Positions 57,163 through 64,000 of a DNA stretch of 64,000 nucleotides are shown here, in pieces. This DNA comes from Unio delphinus (Eukaryota > Mollusca > Bivalvia > Unionida > Unionidae), in assembly GCA_029339505.1 (NCBI GenBank), contig JAQISU010000192.1, positions 62,001 through 126,000 of the forward strand, written 5' to 3'. Numbering within the stretch: position 1 is the stretch's first letter; each line of letters opens with the position of its first letter. Both the position numbers and the translations under genes were made by a program. Under the pieces are notes generated by a model. The model was not told the origin of the DNA, did not search any database, and saw only the letters and a program-made list of their open reading frames with translations.

Positions 57163-57189
57163 TATACATAATAGATTGATTCTAATGGA

Positions 57190-57206
57190 AAAATCCTTCG
57201 GATTTT
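57190..57206 (-). terminator. Stem-loop at the capsid gene end
   Basis: Perfect 7-bp stem AAAATCC/GGATTTT with loop TTC, starting four bases after the capsid stop codon. Matches the stem-loops at 47663, 58731, 60405 and 60703 in style. Confidence 0.5.
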
Positions 57207-57209
57207 CAA

Positions 57210-58673
57210 TTACATGTTTTCTACTGGGGCATCTACCACTCTCATTCTTCCTCCAACACCTTCAAGTAACATTGATTTATCACTGAGAATGACAGCAACC
57301 GCTCTATAATTCGGGATAAGGATAGGAGGTACCCCACCAACTGGTGCACCAGTCGGACGGGTTACACGGGCTCTGAAGTGTATATCAACGACAGATTGTC
57401 TCATCAAATCAAGATGTTCCAATGAAAAGTAATAAATCGGATAGAGGCTTTTAAAATCCAATTGTGATATTTGCAAACCGGTATCCACATTTTGATCACG
57501 TGCCATAAATGACAACAGGTTATGATAGACACGTGCAATATGATTCTGACCGTAATCAAGTTGTATATCCTCGGATGGTTCCTGCTGTCCGTTTATTCTC
57601 AGCGAGATTTCATTAACACCTAACTGATCAAATATCATATGACTTCGTTCTTGATTACCAACTCGCGCAGCATTCTGTAACGCAATAAATATATGACGTG
57701 GAGCTGAAACCCCTTGTTTTGATGCCAGGTGCCATGTGAATGTACCATCAACATTACCCAGTTTAATATCCGTAGTCACTGATAACCAACTCAACAATGA
57801 TTTTCCCCCCTGATCCATAAATGATAGTAGTCGCTGTTCGTCTGTGATTGATGGAGTTAACACTGGCATCCATAATGATAGTTTTGTTAAAATAACTTTA
57901 CCGTCAGCAACCCCAGCATTACGCAAGATTGCATCATCATCAGTACCCCTTCGTACAAGTGCTACTGTATGCTTCGCTCCATAAATAACTTTTCGGACGT
58001 TTCTACAGAATCCGAAAATATGATGCAGTGGAATCGCACATAAAAATCGTCGACGCTGCCCATGCAACGTTGCTACGCGTGTTGCAAATCCTAAATTGAG
58101 ATTACCATTAACGCCTCCGAGAATATCAAACGCAGCTCCGGTTCTAGTTCGACGTTCTGGATCAGCTGCTTCTTGTTGATTGGCTTCTGCAGTACCCAGT
58201 GCTGTTAACACTTTAATGAATTGAAGGTGATCAGCGTTATCAGAGGTATCCTTTGCAAACATCATAGATGGACCCGCTGATCTTGTATAATCATCAGAAT
58301 ATCTCGCTAACCCTATGATTGTTGTGGCCACATCAACTTCACGGTCAATGGATTCAATTTCTTTTCCATCAATGAGATATCTAGCGCTTTCAAATAACGC
58401 CATTATGCCGTTATTAACAAAACCAACTCGGACATTTGCGTTATTGTCATATGGGGTATCAGCTGCAACATTTGTTACAAGTTCTCCTTCTACTTCAATA
58501 AATGCCTCACACGGTAGAAAATATTTACTGGTATCATGAACTTGAAGTTCAATTCGCGATCGGAGATCTGGTTGTACTGCGTGATAAGAATAAAATTGAA
58601 AATCGCGTACAGAATCATTCTTGCCAACTGGGGCATCCATATCAAATGCTGGATCAGGTGACCTTTTGAACAT
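57210..58673 (-). CDS. Candidate major capsid protein (double jelly-roll family)
   Basis: 487 residues, the largest virion-type gene seen. It has strand-rich segments such as SRIELQVHDTSKYFLPCEAF, then VGFVNNGIMALFESARYLIDGKEIESID (84-110), a RFLCAIPLHHIFGFC motif (209-223) and VIYGAKHTVALVRR (229-242). I recall this pattern from capsid-like proteins carried by Polinton-like elements in cnidarians, nematodes and arthropods. The assignment to the double jelly-roll fold is from family memory and length, not a structure. The C-terminus has LEGVG, a possible adenain-type site. The gene lies between two small basic protein genes, as in a late virion cluster. Confidence 0.6.
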   Translation of the reverse strand: MFKRSPDPAFDMDAPVGKNDSVRDFQFYSYHAVQPDLRSRIELQVHDTSKYFLPCEAFIEVEGELVTNVAADTPYDNNANVRVGFVNNGIMALFESARYLIDGKEIESIDREVDVATTIIGLARYSDDYTRSAGPSMMFAKDTSDNADHLQFIKVLTALGTAEANQQEAADPERRTRTGAAFDILGGVNGNLNLGFATRVATLHGQRRRFLCAIPLHHIFGFCRNVRKVIYGAKHTVALVRRGTDDDAILRNAGVADGKVILTKLSLWMPVLTPSITDEQRLLSFMDQGGKSLLSWLSVTTDIKLGNVDGTFTWHLASKQGVSAPRHIFIALQNAARVGNQERSHMIFDQLGVNEISLRINGQQEPSEDIQLDYGQNHIARVYHNLLSFMARDQNVDTGLQISQLDFKSLYPIYYFSLEHLDLMRQSVVDIHFRARVTRPTGAPVGGVPPILIPNYRAVAVILSDKSMLLEGVGGRMRVVDAPVENM

Positions 58674-58730
58674 TTTATTCTATTTATCAGAGTCTAAATC
58701 GTGATTTCATCGTGAAAGACGCTAGCGTGA

Positions 58731-58745
58731 AAATCCGTAGGATTT
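58731..58745 (-). terminator. Stem-loop at the end of the 143-residue protein gene
   Basis: AAATCC/GGATTT with loop GTA. It overlaps the first base after the coding region, so the hairpin begins at the stop codon. Confidence 0.5.
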
Positions 58746-59176
58746 CATCGACGTAGTTTTTTTAAGCCACTTCCCGCTATCATATTTGCAATATTGCTTT
58801 GGTCCCCTTGATTTACCATCGACGCTAGTTTTTCATCTACTGCGTTATTTATTATTTTACTAACACTTGCAGGCATTTCTGCTGTAGACGGTAACGGTTT
58901 CTTTTTTCGCCTCACTAATGATGTTATTTTATCCTTCGCAGTTGAAAACGCTTTCCCAGCAAGATCTCCAACAGCACCAATACCCTTATCACGAATAACA
59001 TCAATGGCTTTCATTGATAATTGTTTAGCTAACGGCATCACTTTTGGGGCCATTCTTGAAAAGAATCCTAAAATGGTATTGCCGAGGCCATCTCCATAGT
59101 ATGCTTTATAAACTGGAAACCGTGAATTAACTACATAGACGAGGGTTGGTTTATCATGATTGTAATGGATGATCAT
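58745..59176 (-). CDS. Small basic virion-like protein
   Basis: 143 residues. The N-terminus has YYGDGLGN (26-33) then an amphipathic segment ILGFFSRMAPKVMPLAKQL, followed by a helix, a basic cluster (LVRRKKK, 87-93) and a C-terminus IAGSGLKKLRR. The glycine-led amphipathic helix and basic patch resemble small internal capsid proteins of Polinton-like viruses, comparable to adenovirus pVI or pX. IAGS/G fits the adenain cleavage consensus. It precedes the candidate capsid gene by about 70 bp on the same strand. An AATTGAAAA-type motif (59196-59204) lies about 20 bp before the ATG. Confidence 0.5.
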   Translation of the reverse strand: MIIHYNHDKPTLVYVVNSRFPVYKAYYGDGLGNTILGFFSRMAPKVMPLAKQLSMKAIDVIRDKGIGAVGDLAGKAFSTAKDKITSLVRRKKKPLPSTAEMPASVSKIINNAVDEKLASMVNQGDQSNIANMIAGSGLKKLRR

Positions 59177-59211
59177 TATTATAAAAAAAATAGTGTTTTC
59201 AATTGTTATTT

Positions 59212-59637
59212 AATCACTATGATACCCATTTGCTAACTCGTCAATGAAATCTCGATATGTTTTGATATCCATGATACCGCCGGCAAATAACCGTCTACAG
59301 ATATCAGCTGCTTCATTAATTATTTCTGGAGAGTTATTTCCAGCTCGGAATCCTCCTACAAGAACATCTAATCGTGATATATCATTGATAACACTATCAG
59401 GACAAGTGTTTCCAATTCTTGGATTTTGCAGTCCACTTCCGCTATAACCAGCTGCTTCATCTAGTTTTTCTAAATTCGTTTCTTGTAAATAATCATCATT
59501 AGGGTCTTCTTGTTTTTTTTGTCTCCGTGTTGGTGTTTGACGTCGTTCTTCTAAATCATCATCATCATCAGGTGGTAGTTGTTGTTTTTTTAGTCTTCTT
59601 GTTTGTCTACGTGTTGGTGTTTGACGTCGTTCTTCTA
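59212..59637 (-). pseudogene. Detached C-terminal part of the upstream gene (frame-broken)
   Basis: This 142-codon open stretch has no ATG except near its end, so it is not an independent gene. It begins with two RRQTPTRRQ-type basic repeats separated by an acidic DDDDD run. It then has YSGSGLQNPR and a helical C-terminal domain (AGNNSPEIINEAADICRRLF to DELANGYHSD). The upstream 200-residue gene ends in TAG at 59699; past that stop its frame still reads like coding sequence (EQIEERQR) up to about 59642. A one-base shift there leads into this frame. So one nonsense and one frameshift lesion appear to have split an ancestral longer protein. Confidence 0.55.
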
Positions 59638-59698
59638 TTTATCGTTGTCGCTCTTCTATTTGTTCTCTTTTATAATTACTAATTCCCTTTTTAAATTC

Positions 59699-60301
59699 CT
59701 AGTATCCTATCTCATCCTTATTCAAACGACCAATCCCTTTATTTAGTTTATACAAATAATCGAACCAATCATTACTTGATATTCTATCATTTTTATACTC
59801 GTCCTTTAAAAAATCTTTTTTTGAATTATAGCTTTGAGCAGCAAAATTATCAAAGGCTTGATAATCCTTTTGGTTGAATAACTTAGGTTTTTTTATTACT
59901 ATTTTAGCATTATCAGTAAATTTATTCAACAGAGAAACAGTCGTTTTTTTCGGATCAGTTTTTTCAGTTTGTTCAGTTTTCGTTGCTAGTTTTTCAAGTA
60001 CAGAAATAAGACCCTCTTCCTTTCTTTTACCGTCAGGATCATCTCCCAGTATAGCACGCTCTACCCCCTTCGTTGCTGTGGTTACTGGTTTAAACAATTC
60101 TTCAGACCCCAGAGCAAAATCAGTTTGTAAACTCTGTCGTTGTTGCAGTTTATTCCGTACAGAGTCACGAATTGGTACAAATCTCTTAATTGCATCTAAT
60201 CGTTCACGAGCCAATCGGGTTGTTAATGCCTCATTGACCATTATTTGAAATCGCAAACTATTTTTCAATTGCAAAACAATTTTTCCCATCGATGATTCCA
60301 T
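59699..60301 (-). CDS. Conserved element protein of unknown function, probably truncated
   Basis: 200 residues, ATG at 60301. The N-terminus has TTRLARERLDAIKRFVPIRDSVRN, then a charged, helix-rich, probably coiled-coil protein with a basic middle (KPKLFNQKDYQAF) and NDWFDYLYKLNKGIG near the end. I recall related proteins near capsid genes of Polinton-like elements, without a known function. The stop is probably premature, since coding-like sequence continues downstream (see 59212-59637). Whether the shortened form is functional cannot be told. Confidence 0.5.
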   Translation of the reverse strand: MESSMGKIVLQLKNSLRFQIMVNEALTTRLARERLDAIKRFVPIRDSVRNKLQQRQSLQTDFALGSEELFKPVTTATKGVERAILGDDPDGKRKEEGLISVLEKLATKTEQTEKTDPKKTTVSLLNKFTDNAKIVIKKPKLFNQKDYQAFDNFAAQSYNSKKDFLKDEYKNDRISSNDWFDYLYKLNKGIGRLNKDEIGY

Positions 60302-60404
60302 CCTAACGGTCCAATTTTTTATTGCTGTGAAATATTTTTATTTTTTATCCATTGATTTTGCCTGTTTTTGACAGTTTTGGTGCCATTTTGGTGGTTTTCA
60401 GTTG

Positions 60405-60423
60405 AAAATCTCAAAGAGATTTT
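60405..60423. terminator. Perfect stem-loop AAAATCTC-AAA-GAGATTTT
   Basis: An 8-bp stem with a 3-base loop in the spacer upstream of the 200-residue gene. It belongs to the same stem-loop series as those at gene ends. Confidence 0.45.
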
Positions 60424-60702
60424 ACAGTCAAGTAGTCGATTTTACATGGGATTTTCCATAAGGAAAAGCTGTTAAAACTCATTTTTGATGATTTTTAGCC
60501 ATTTTTCATCAATTTTTGCCTGTTTTCGTCATTTTTCATCGATTTTCATCAAAAAACCTCGTAGGGTCAAGTAGTCGATTTTGCATTGGATTTTCCATAG
60601 AGAAAAGTTCTTAAAAGAACTTTCAAAGCTGTTAGGATTCTATTTTATTTTCGCAGTGTGAAATATTTTCACTGATTCAATCAAAAAATGACAAAAAAAT
60701 GA

Positions 60703-60721
60703 AAATCTCAAGGAGATTTTA
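60703..60721 (-). terminator. Perfect stem-loop downstream of the 118-residue gene
   Basis: AAAATCTC-AAG-GAGATTTT starts 33 bases past the TGA stop at 60754. It is a candidate transcript 3'-end signal. Confidence 0.5.
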
Positions 60722-60753
60722 CTGTCTGACAAAATCTTTTGAGGGCCGGTCAA

Positions 60754-61110
60754 TCAAAATAGTTCATTTTCTTGAATTAACGCTCGTAAGTTTCTAATTT
60801 TAGAATTAACTTCCTTTTTCAATTCATATTCGTTACCCAATTCTTTTCGCATTCCTTCCACGATAGTATATAACGGAACAAACACACCTACTTCACTGGA
60901 AAATGCAAGAGAGTCTCGAATAGAATTTTGAATTTTTTTGATGAGTGCATATTTCTTTGGTAACATATACTTGTTAGTGCTAACTCCGTATTCTATATCC
61001 TGAAAATCCGACTTGATTTGATCAGGATTTAACCCATCTGACAATTTAATATCCTGATTTTTCAATTTTGCAATTTCAACTATGATGCTATTCATATTTT
61101 CAGAATTCAT
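60754..61110 (-). CDS. Hypothetical protein, 118 residues
   Basis: ATG at 61110; MNS at residues 1 and 6 gives two possible starts. It is charged and helical without Cys or His motifs; the C-terminal half (LKKEVNSKIRNLRALIQENELF) could be a coiled coil. Not recognised. It is supported as a gene by length in AT-rich DNA, same-strand position at the start of the virion cluster and a stem-loop after its stop. Confidence 0.45.
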   Translation of the reverse strand: MNSENMNSIIVEIAKLKNQDIKLSDGLNPDQIKSDFQDIEYGVSTNKYMLPKKYALIKKIQNSIRDSLAFSSEVGVFVPLYTIVEGMRKELGNEYELKKEVNSKIRNLRALIQENELF

Positions 61111-61164
61111 ATATGATACTACATATTTCTAATTCATTTTTCAAAAATAAAAGAGCCGTTAATA

Positions 61165-61395
61165 TTTTCAAAATTCAGTCTGTATATATAAATATCTTTT
61201 TTAAAATTAATTCTGTATATATAAATATCTTTTTTAAAATTAATTCTGTATATATAAATATCTTTTTTAAAAATTCAGTCTGTATATATAAATATCTTTT
61301 TTAAAATTAATTCTGTATATATAAATATCTTTTTTAAAATTAATTCTGTATATATAAATATCTTTTTTAAAAATTCAGTCTGTATATATAAATAT
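61165..61395. repeat. 33-bp tandem repeats in a 100-bp higher-order unit
   Basis: The word CTGTATATATAAATAT begins at 61180, 61213, 61246, 61280, 61313, 61346 and 61380. Spacings of 33, 33, 34 repeat twice, and the CAGTCTG variant recurs every third copy. Each unit carries a TATATAAAT box. No gene: the plus-strand frame through it is repeat-derived. Confidence 0.9.
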
Positions 61396-61920
61396 AAATG
61401 CAGACAAAAATAAATAACAACCATGATGAGCGGTTATCAGTCATTTGACCCCCTTGATATAGCCCGCTGTGGTTCTATTTGCATTCATTGGGTCCCTTAT
61501 TAGGCCTTTGTGTCTTTCATAGGGTTCCTTTGTTAGAGCATTTTTCTGTTTCTGTTTTATATCAGAATGTTTTTTTTTTGTTTTTGCTCTTTGAGATATG
61601 ACCCTATGACCGTTTCTTTTAGCCGATAATTCATTCTGGGGTTACCCAATGTGCATCCACGAACCTTTTTTTGGCCGGTAATTCATTTTGAACACCATAC
61701 GGGGCTACCCAAATGTGATGGAGAGCTAATTACATCCATGGATGTTATTTATTTTAGGGCATTGTATGTGTTTACATTCAACATGTAACCCATGAAATCA
61801 AATTCATGGTTGCGTAAGTTGTCAAAAACCGACAACCCACGCTACCGTAAATTTGATAGCATGGGTTTGCATTATGTGAATGCACACAGAGGGGTTGCCC
61901 TTCTCCCCCTCAATTAAATA
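61396..61920. other. Intergenic region with a large imperfect palindrome
   Basis: No gene seen. It has a diverged direct repeat (about 61620-61655 and 61671-61716, sharing a TAATTCATT core and CTACCCAA-like words) and a ~81-bp imperfect hairpin at 61787-61867. Confidence 0.6.
61787..61867. repeat. Large imperfect inverted repeat (hairpin)
   Basis: Arms of about 37 bp begin AACCCATG and end CATGGGTT, about three quarters matched, around a 7-base centre. Weaker pairing extends outward (CATTCA with TGAATG, 61775-61882). Confidence 0.75.
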
Positions 61921-61921
61921 G

Positions 61922-62039
61922 AAAAAAAAACATCCACCGTTTCACCATCAGACAATTTGTCTGCTATGGGGCGCGAACATGTGAAGAATAATTGTCTGGG
62001 TTTACAAGCCAAACACGATACCGTTAGACCACTGTTCAC
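61922..62039 (-). ncRNA. Candidate Pol III-transcribed tRNA-like RNA
   Basis: Read on the minus strand: GTGAACA (62039-62033) can pair over 7 bp with TGTTCGC (61979-61973). Between them lie a box A-like TGGTCTAACGG (10 of 11 to consensus, 62031-62021) and a 7-bp stem TGTTTGG/CCAGACA with a CTTGTAAAC loop. A box B-like TGTTCGCGCCC (61979-61969) overlaps the closing strand. A palindrome CAGACAAATTGTCTG follows, then T9 (61930-61922), the form of a Pol III terminator. The fold lacks a good D arm and T arm, so it is not a standard tRNA. It may be a tRNA-derived or structured viral RNA, or chance. Confidence 0.3.
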
Positions 62040-62090
62040 GTCCATAAAGAATAACGTTTTTTAACATATATATGTTGTAAATATTCATAT

Positions 62091-62480
62091 AGTATATAAG
62101 GGGACTTAATACAGCAATCCACAGAGTGTGTTATTTTATTTTCTTGAATTGCTTATTAATGGTGTTTCACAGTATTTAAAGGAGACAGAATATTTGCATA
62201 AAGCACTAGAAAAAAGAATATAATTGTTTGAAAACATTTCTTTTCTTACAAAACAATGCCCAGCCGCTGAATCACAATAACCCATAAAACAAGTTAACAC
62301 AATCTAAGGGAGAAAGTATATAAGGTAACTTAATACAGCAATCCACAGGGTGTTATTTTATTTTCTTAAATTACTTATTAATGGTGTTTCACGGTATTTA
62401 AAGGAGACAGAATTTTTGACTTAAACACTAAAAAAAAAAGAAAATATTTCTTTTCTTATAAAACAATACCCAGCCGCTGA
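62091..62480. repeat. 224-bp direct duplication with TATA boxes
   Basis: Copy 1 (62091-62270) and copy 2 (62315-62480) both start AGTATATAAGG and end CCCAGCCGCTGA. Internal matches include TTAATACAGCAATCCACAG and TTAATGGTGTTTCAC. Copies have several substitutions and indels. Each begins with a TATA-like box and may be a promoter. No open frame. Confidence 0.85.
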
Positions 62481-62514
62481 GGAAGATAACTCCCTTGGTT
62501 CATTTGTATACTAA

Positions 62515-62883
62515 CTATTGTTTGTCTAATTCATTAATAACATCACTGGAGAATCTTTCAATGTAGTCTTGAGGGAATCTTATGATTTTGTCGCTGACTT
62601 TGTCAGTGTCAGGTTCATAATTTCTGATTGATTGTCCATTTTTTATTCGTTTGTCATAATAGCGTTTTAGTTCCCTGTATCGTTTGCCGCCACACCTAAG
62701 ACATAATTGCGACCTTCCCCTGACCCCAACCCCACATCGAATACAGGGTAACGGACCAAGGCTTCCACGACGAAAGCTTTGCATATGATACCAACAGAAT
62801 TCATTTCTGCATGATTTGTTACACGGTGTCACTGATCCAATCATAAGCCATTTGCAATGATTCATTATACTTAAATCTTTCAT
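62515..62883 (-). CDS. Small zinc-binding protein, divergent to the polymerase-like gene
   Basis: 122 residues. Cysteine/histidine pattern: C10, C21, C25, C30, H33, then a zinc ribbon C47-x2-C50-x10-C61-x2-C64, followed by a basic helix (KRYRELKRYYDKRIKNG). It looks like a two-site zinc module able to bind nucleic acid. I recall this Cys-rich family next to polymerase-type genes of Polinton-like elements; its role is not known to me, and a transcription or replication factor is a guess. Met7 is an alternative start. Only 24 bp separate its ATG from the divergent gene at 62908, so they share a very compact promoter. Confidence 0.55.
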   Translation of the reverse strand: MKDLSIMNHCKWLMIGSVTPCNKSCRNEFCWYHMQSFRRGSLGPLPCIRCGVGVRGRSQLCLRCGGKRYRELKRYYDKRIKNGQSIRNYEPDTDKVSDKIIRFPQDYIERFSSDVINELDKQ

Positions 62884-62907
62884 TTAAATGCTTGTTTTAA
62901 TTATAGT

Positions 62908-64000
62908 ATGGAGGAGTTCGAGAGATTATCGAAAATTAAGCCCTGGAAAAGTGTTCAATTCAATCTTGATAGAGTTTCTGATACACCAAAGAATAAAATT
63001 CTTGATAGAACCTTGATTAGTAAAATCAGAGACTGTTTTAATGAATTCAAGCGTGATGGGGCAGCTCATTGTTGGTCAACATTTCGAATTGATGGTGTTG
63101 TTGACGCTACCATGAATGATGAAAAAGCAGCAGTGATAATCTCACGTCTTGGGGAAGAAAGAAATTTTTTTCGAATAAAATTCCTTATCCGTGATAATGG
63201 AAAATGGATCATTAGGGACAAATACGAGCCTATTCTTAAGGACAAAAAAACTGTCACTGTGACTCAGGATTCAAAACCAGGAATTTTGACTGGAATTGAC
63301 AAACCCTACTACGAAAGATCTTATCCTGTCACAGCAGTTGTTTACGGGATATATCCGCTCAATGACAAACCTGATATTGCAAAACTAGCACCCATGAAAT
63401 ATTCGACAGGGCTCAATTGTGTAGCAGCACGAATAATGGAACACTTCACAAATGCGTCCCGGGGAAATAAACTAACTGATCTAAGACGAAAAAAAAATAA
63501 CCGAATGGGAACTGACAGTGAAACAGCATGGGGCAACAATTCAAGATATAGCCAAATCAGAAACATCATTGAGATTTCCAATATCGGTAAGGACAATCAC
63601 CGGTGAAGTATTATACGAATCGAAATATAATAAAAATGGAACCCCAATACAGATTATTGATCATAACGAACACGCGTGGTCATCTGCAGTAACAATATTC
63701 CCACGGGATAGAACCGTAAAATATCTATCCCAAACCGAAGAGTTTTTTTCAGAGCAGAATTTATTTGATGCTATTTACCATTTGAGTAAAAACGATCCCG
63801 TGTCAATGTGGCTATTTCATAGTACTTCAGACGAAGAATGTAGATTTGATCAGTTTGTAAGGCCCAACGGAGAATTGTACCGTACTGAAAAACTGCATAA
63901 TCAAATGAAACAACTAGCTAGTGAGTTTTCTCTGGAGGAAGACAACGATCAATTATTAGCAAACTGTTTTACACTTCCATCAGTTGTAGCACATTTTGCT
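62908..64000 (+). CDS. N-terminal part of a divergent DNA polymerase-like protein, frame-broken and cut by the window edge
   Basis: ATG at 62908; the first frame stops at 63606 (232 residues). It carries ...YSTGLNCVAARIMEHFTNA (residues about 168-186), which I recall from long proteins of Polinton-like elements, also found in fungi and invertebrates. Those continue into a polymerase B-like domain with motif A and a DxD-type motif C. At an A9 run (63489-63497) coding-like sequence shifts by one base; the second frame stays open to 64000 with EWE..., HNEHAW, DQFVRPNGELYRT. So the upstream stop looks like a homopolymer indel, real or from assembly. Catalytic motifs lie beyond the window, so the enzyme call is tentative. 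Confidence 0.5.

Larger units (their letters stand above)
60302..60753. other. Hairpin-rich AT-rich spacer
   Basis: No gene. It contains two perfect 8-bp stem-loops (60405-60423, 60703-60721), an AAAGTTC/GAACTTT hairpin (60604-60623) and a 40-bp direct repeat (60427-60466 and 60566-60605). Many CATTTTTCATC-like words lie between. Confidence 0.75.
47671..64000. mobile_element. Endogenous Polinton/Maverick-like (Polinton-like virus) element, right end cut by the window
   Basis: A cluster of mostly minus-strand genes includes a penton-like minor capsid protein, fibre-like protein, adenain-like protease, candidate double-jelly-roll capsid protein, small basic virion-like proteins, and a divergent plus-strand polymerase-like gene. 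Capsid plus protease plus polymerase is the diagnostic gene set of Polintons and Polinton-like viruses integrated in animal genomes. No retroviral integrase or packaging ATPase is seen; either may lie beyond 64000 or be lost. A LINE (49072-54677) interrupts it. Two genes are frame-broken. Confidence 0.75.

Noticed and set aside
61113..61304. 63-codon plus-strand frame
   Set aside because: It translates the 33-bp tandem repeat (repeated YINIFFKINSV); not a gene.
47671..64000. Polinton-type integrase or packaging ATPase within the window
   Set aside because: No frame with the DDE integrase pattern or Walker A/B motifs was seen in this region; these may lie beyond the right edge.

Overview
The window is animal (most likely invertebrate) genomic DNA made almost wholly of mobile and virus-derived sequence. 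The signs are long microsatellites, an LTR retroelement, a full-length LINE and large AT-rich spacers; no host gene was recognised. Codon use and element families do not fix the phylum; a protostome such as a mollusc or arthropod is a guess.

Region 1 (1-45850) is a head-to-tail array of a ~4406-bp unit: ten complete periods plus a last partial one. Each unit is a non-autonomous Ty3/gypsy-type element with one LTR per period (about 623 bp), a tRNA-Leu-type primer binding site, an intact 361-codon gag, and only the C-terminal tail of integrase. Protease, reverse transcriptase, RNase H and the integrase core are deleted. About 1.6 kb of non-coding DNA with hairpins and an A25 tract follows. The array stops exactly at an LTR 3' end and abuts an (AT)n tract. 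Only a handful of differences were seen between units.

Region 2 (45851-47670) is gene-poor, with (AT)n, (CTAC)n and (ATAC)n microsatellites, a degenerate tRNA-like sequence and a 17-bp inverted repeat.

Region 3 (47671-64000, running off the right edge) is a Polinton/Maverick-like or Polinton-like-virus endogenous element. Its virion genes lie on the minus strand: a penton-like minor capsid protein, a two-helix membrane-type protein, a fibre-like protein with three 31-residue repeats, an adenain-like protease, two small basic proteins, a candidate double-jelly-roll major capsid protein and several lineage-specific proteins. A zinc-binding protein is divergently paired with the start of a plus-strand gene resembling divergent protein-primed DNA polymerases. 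Shared signals tie the genes together: stem-loops with AAATC/GATTT arms at gene ends, G-x-G-L sites that could be protease cleavage sites, and an AATTGAAAA motif before some starts. Two genes carry frame breaks, so the copy appears degraded.

Region 4 (49072-54677) is a full-length jockey/I-type LINE, plus strand, inserted in that viral element. It has a 12-bp target-site duplication, intact ORF1 (three zinc knuckles) and intact ORF2 (endonuclease, RT, RNase H). It splits the membrane-protein gene.

The order of events read from the sequence is: integration of the viral element, later LINE insertion into it, and separately a recent expansion and homogenisation of the LTR array.
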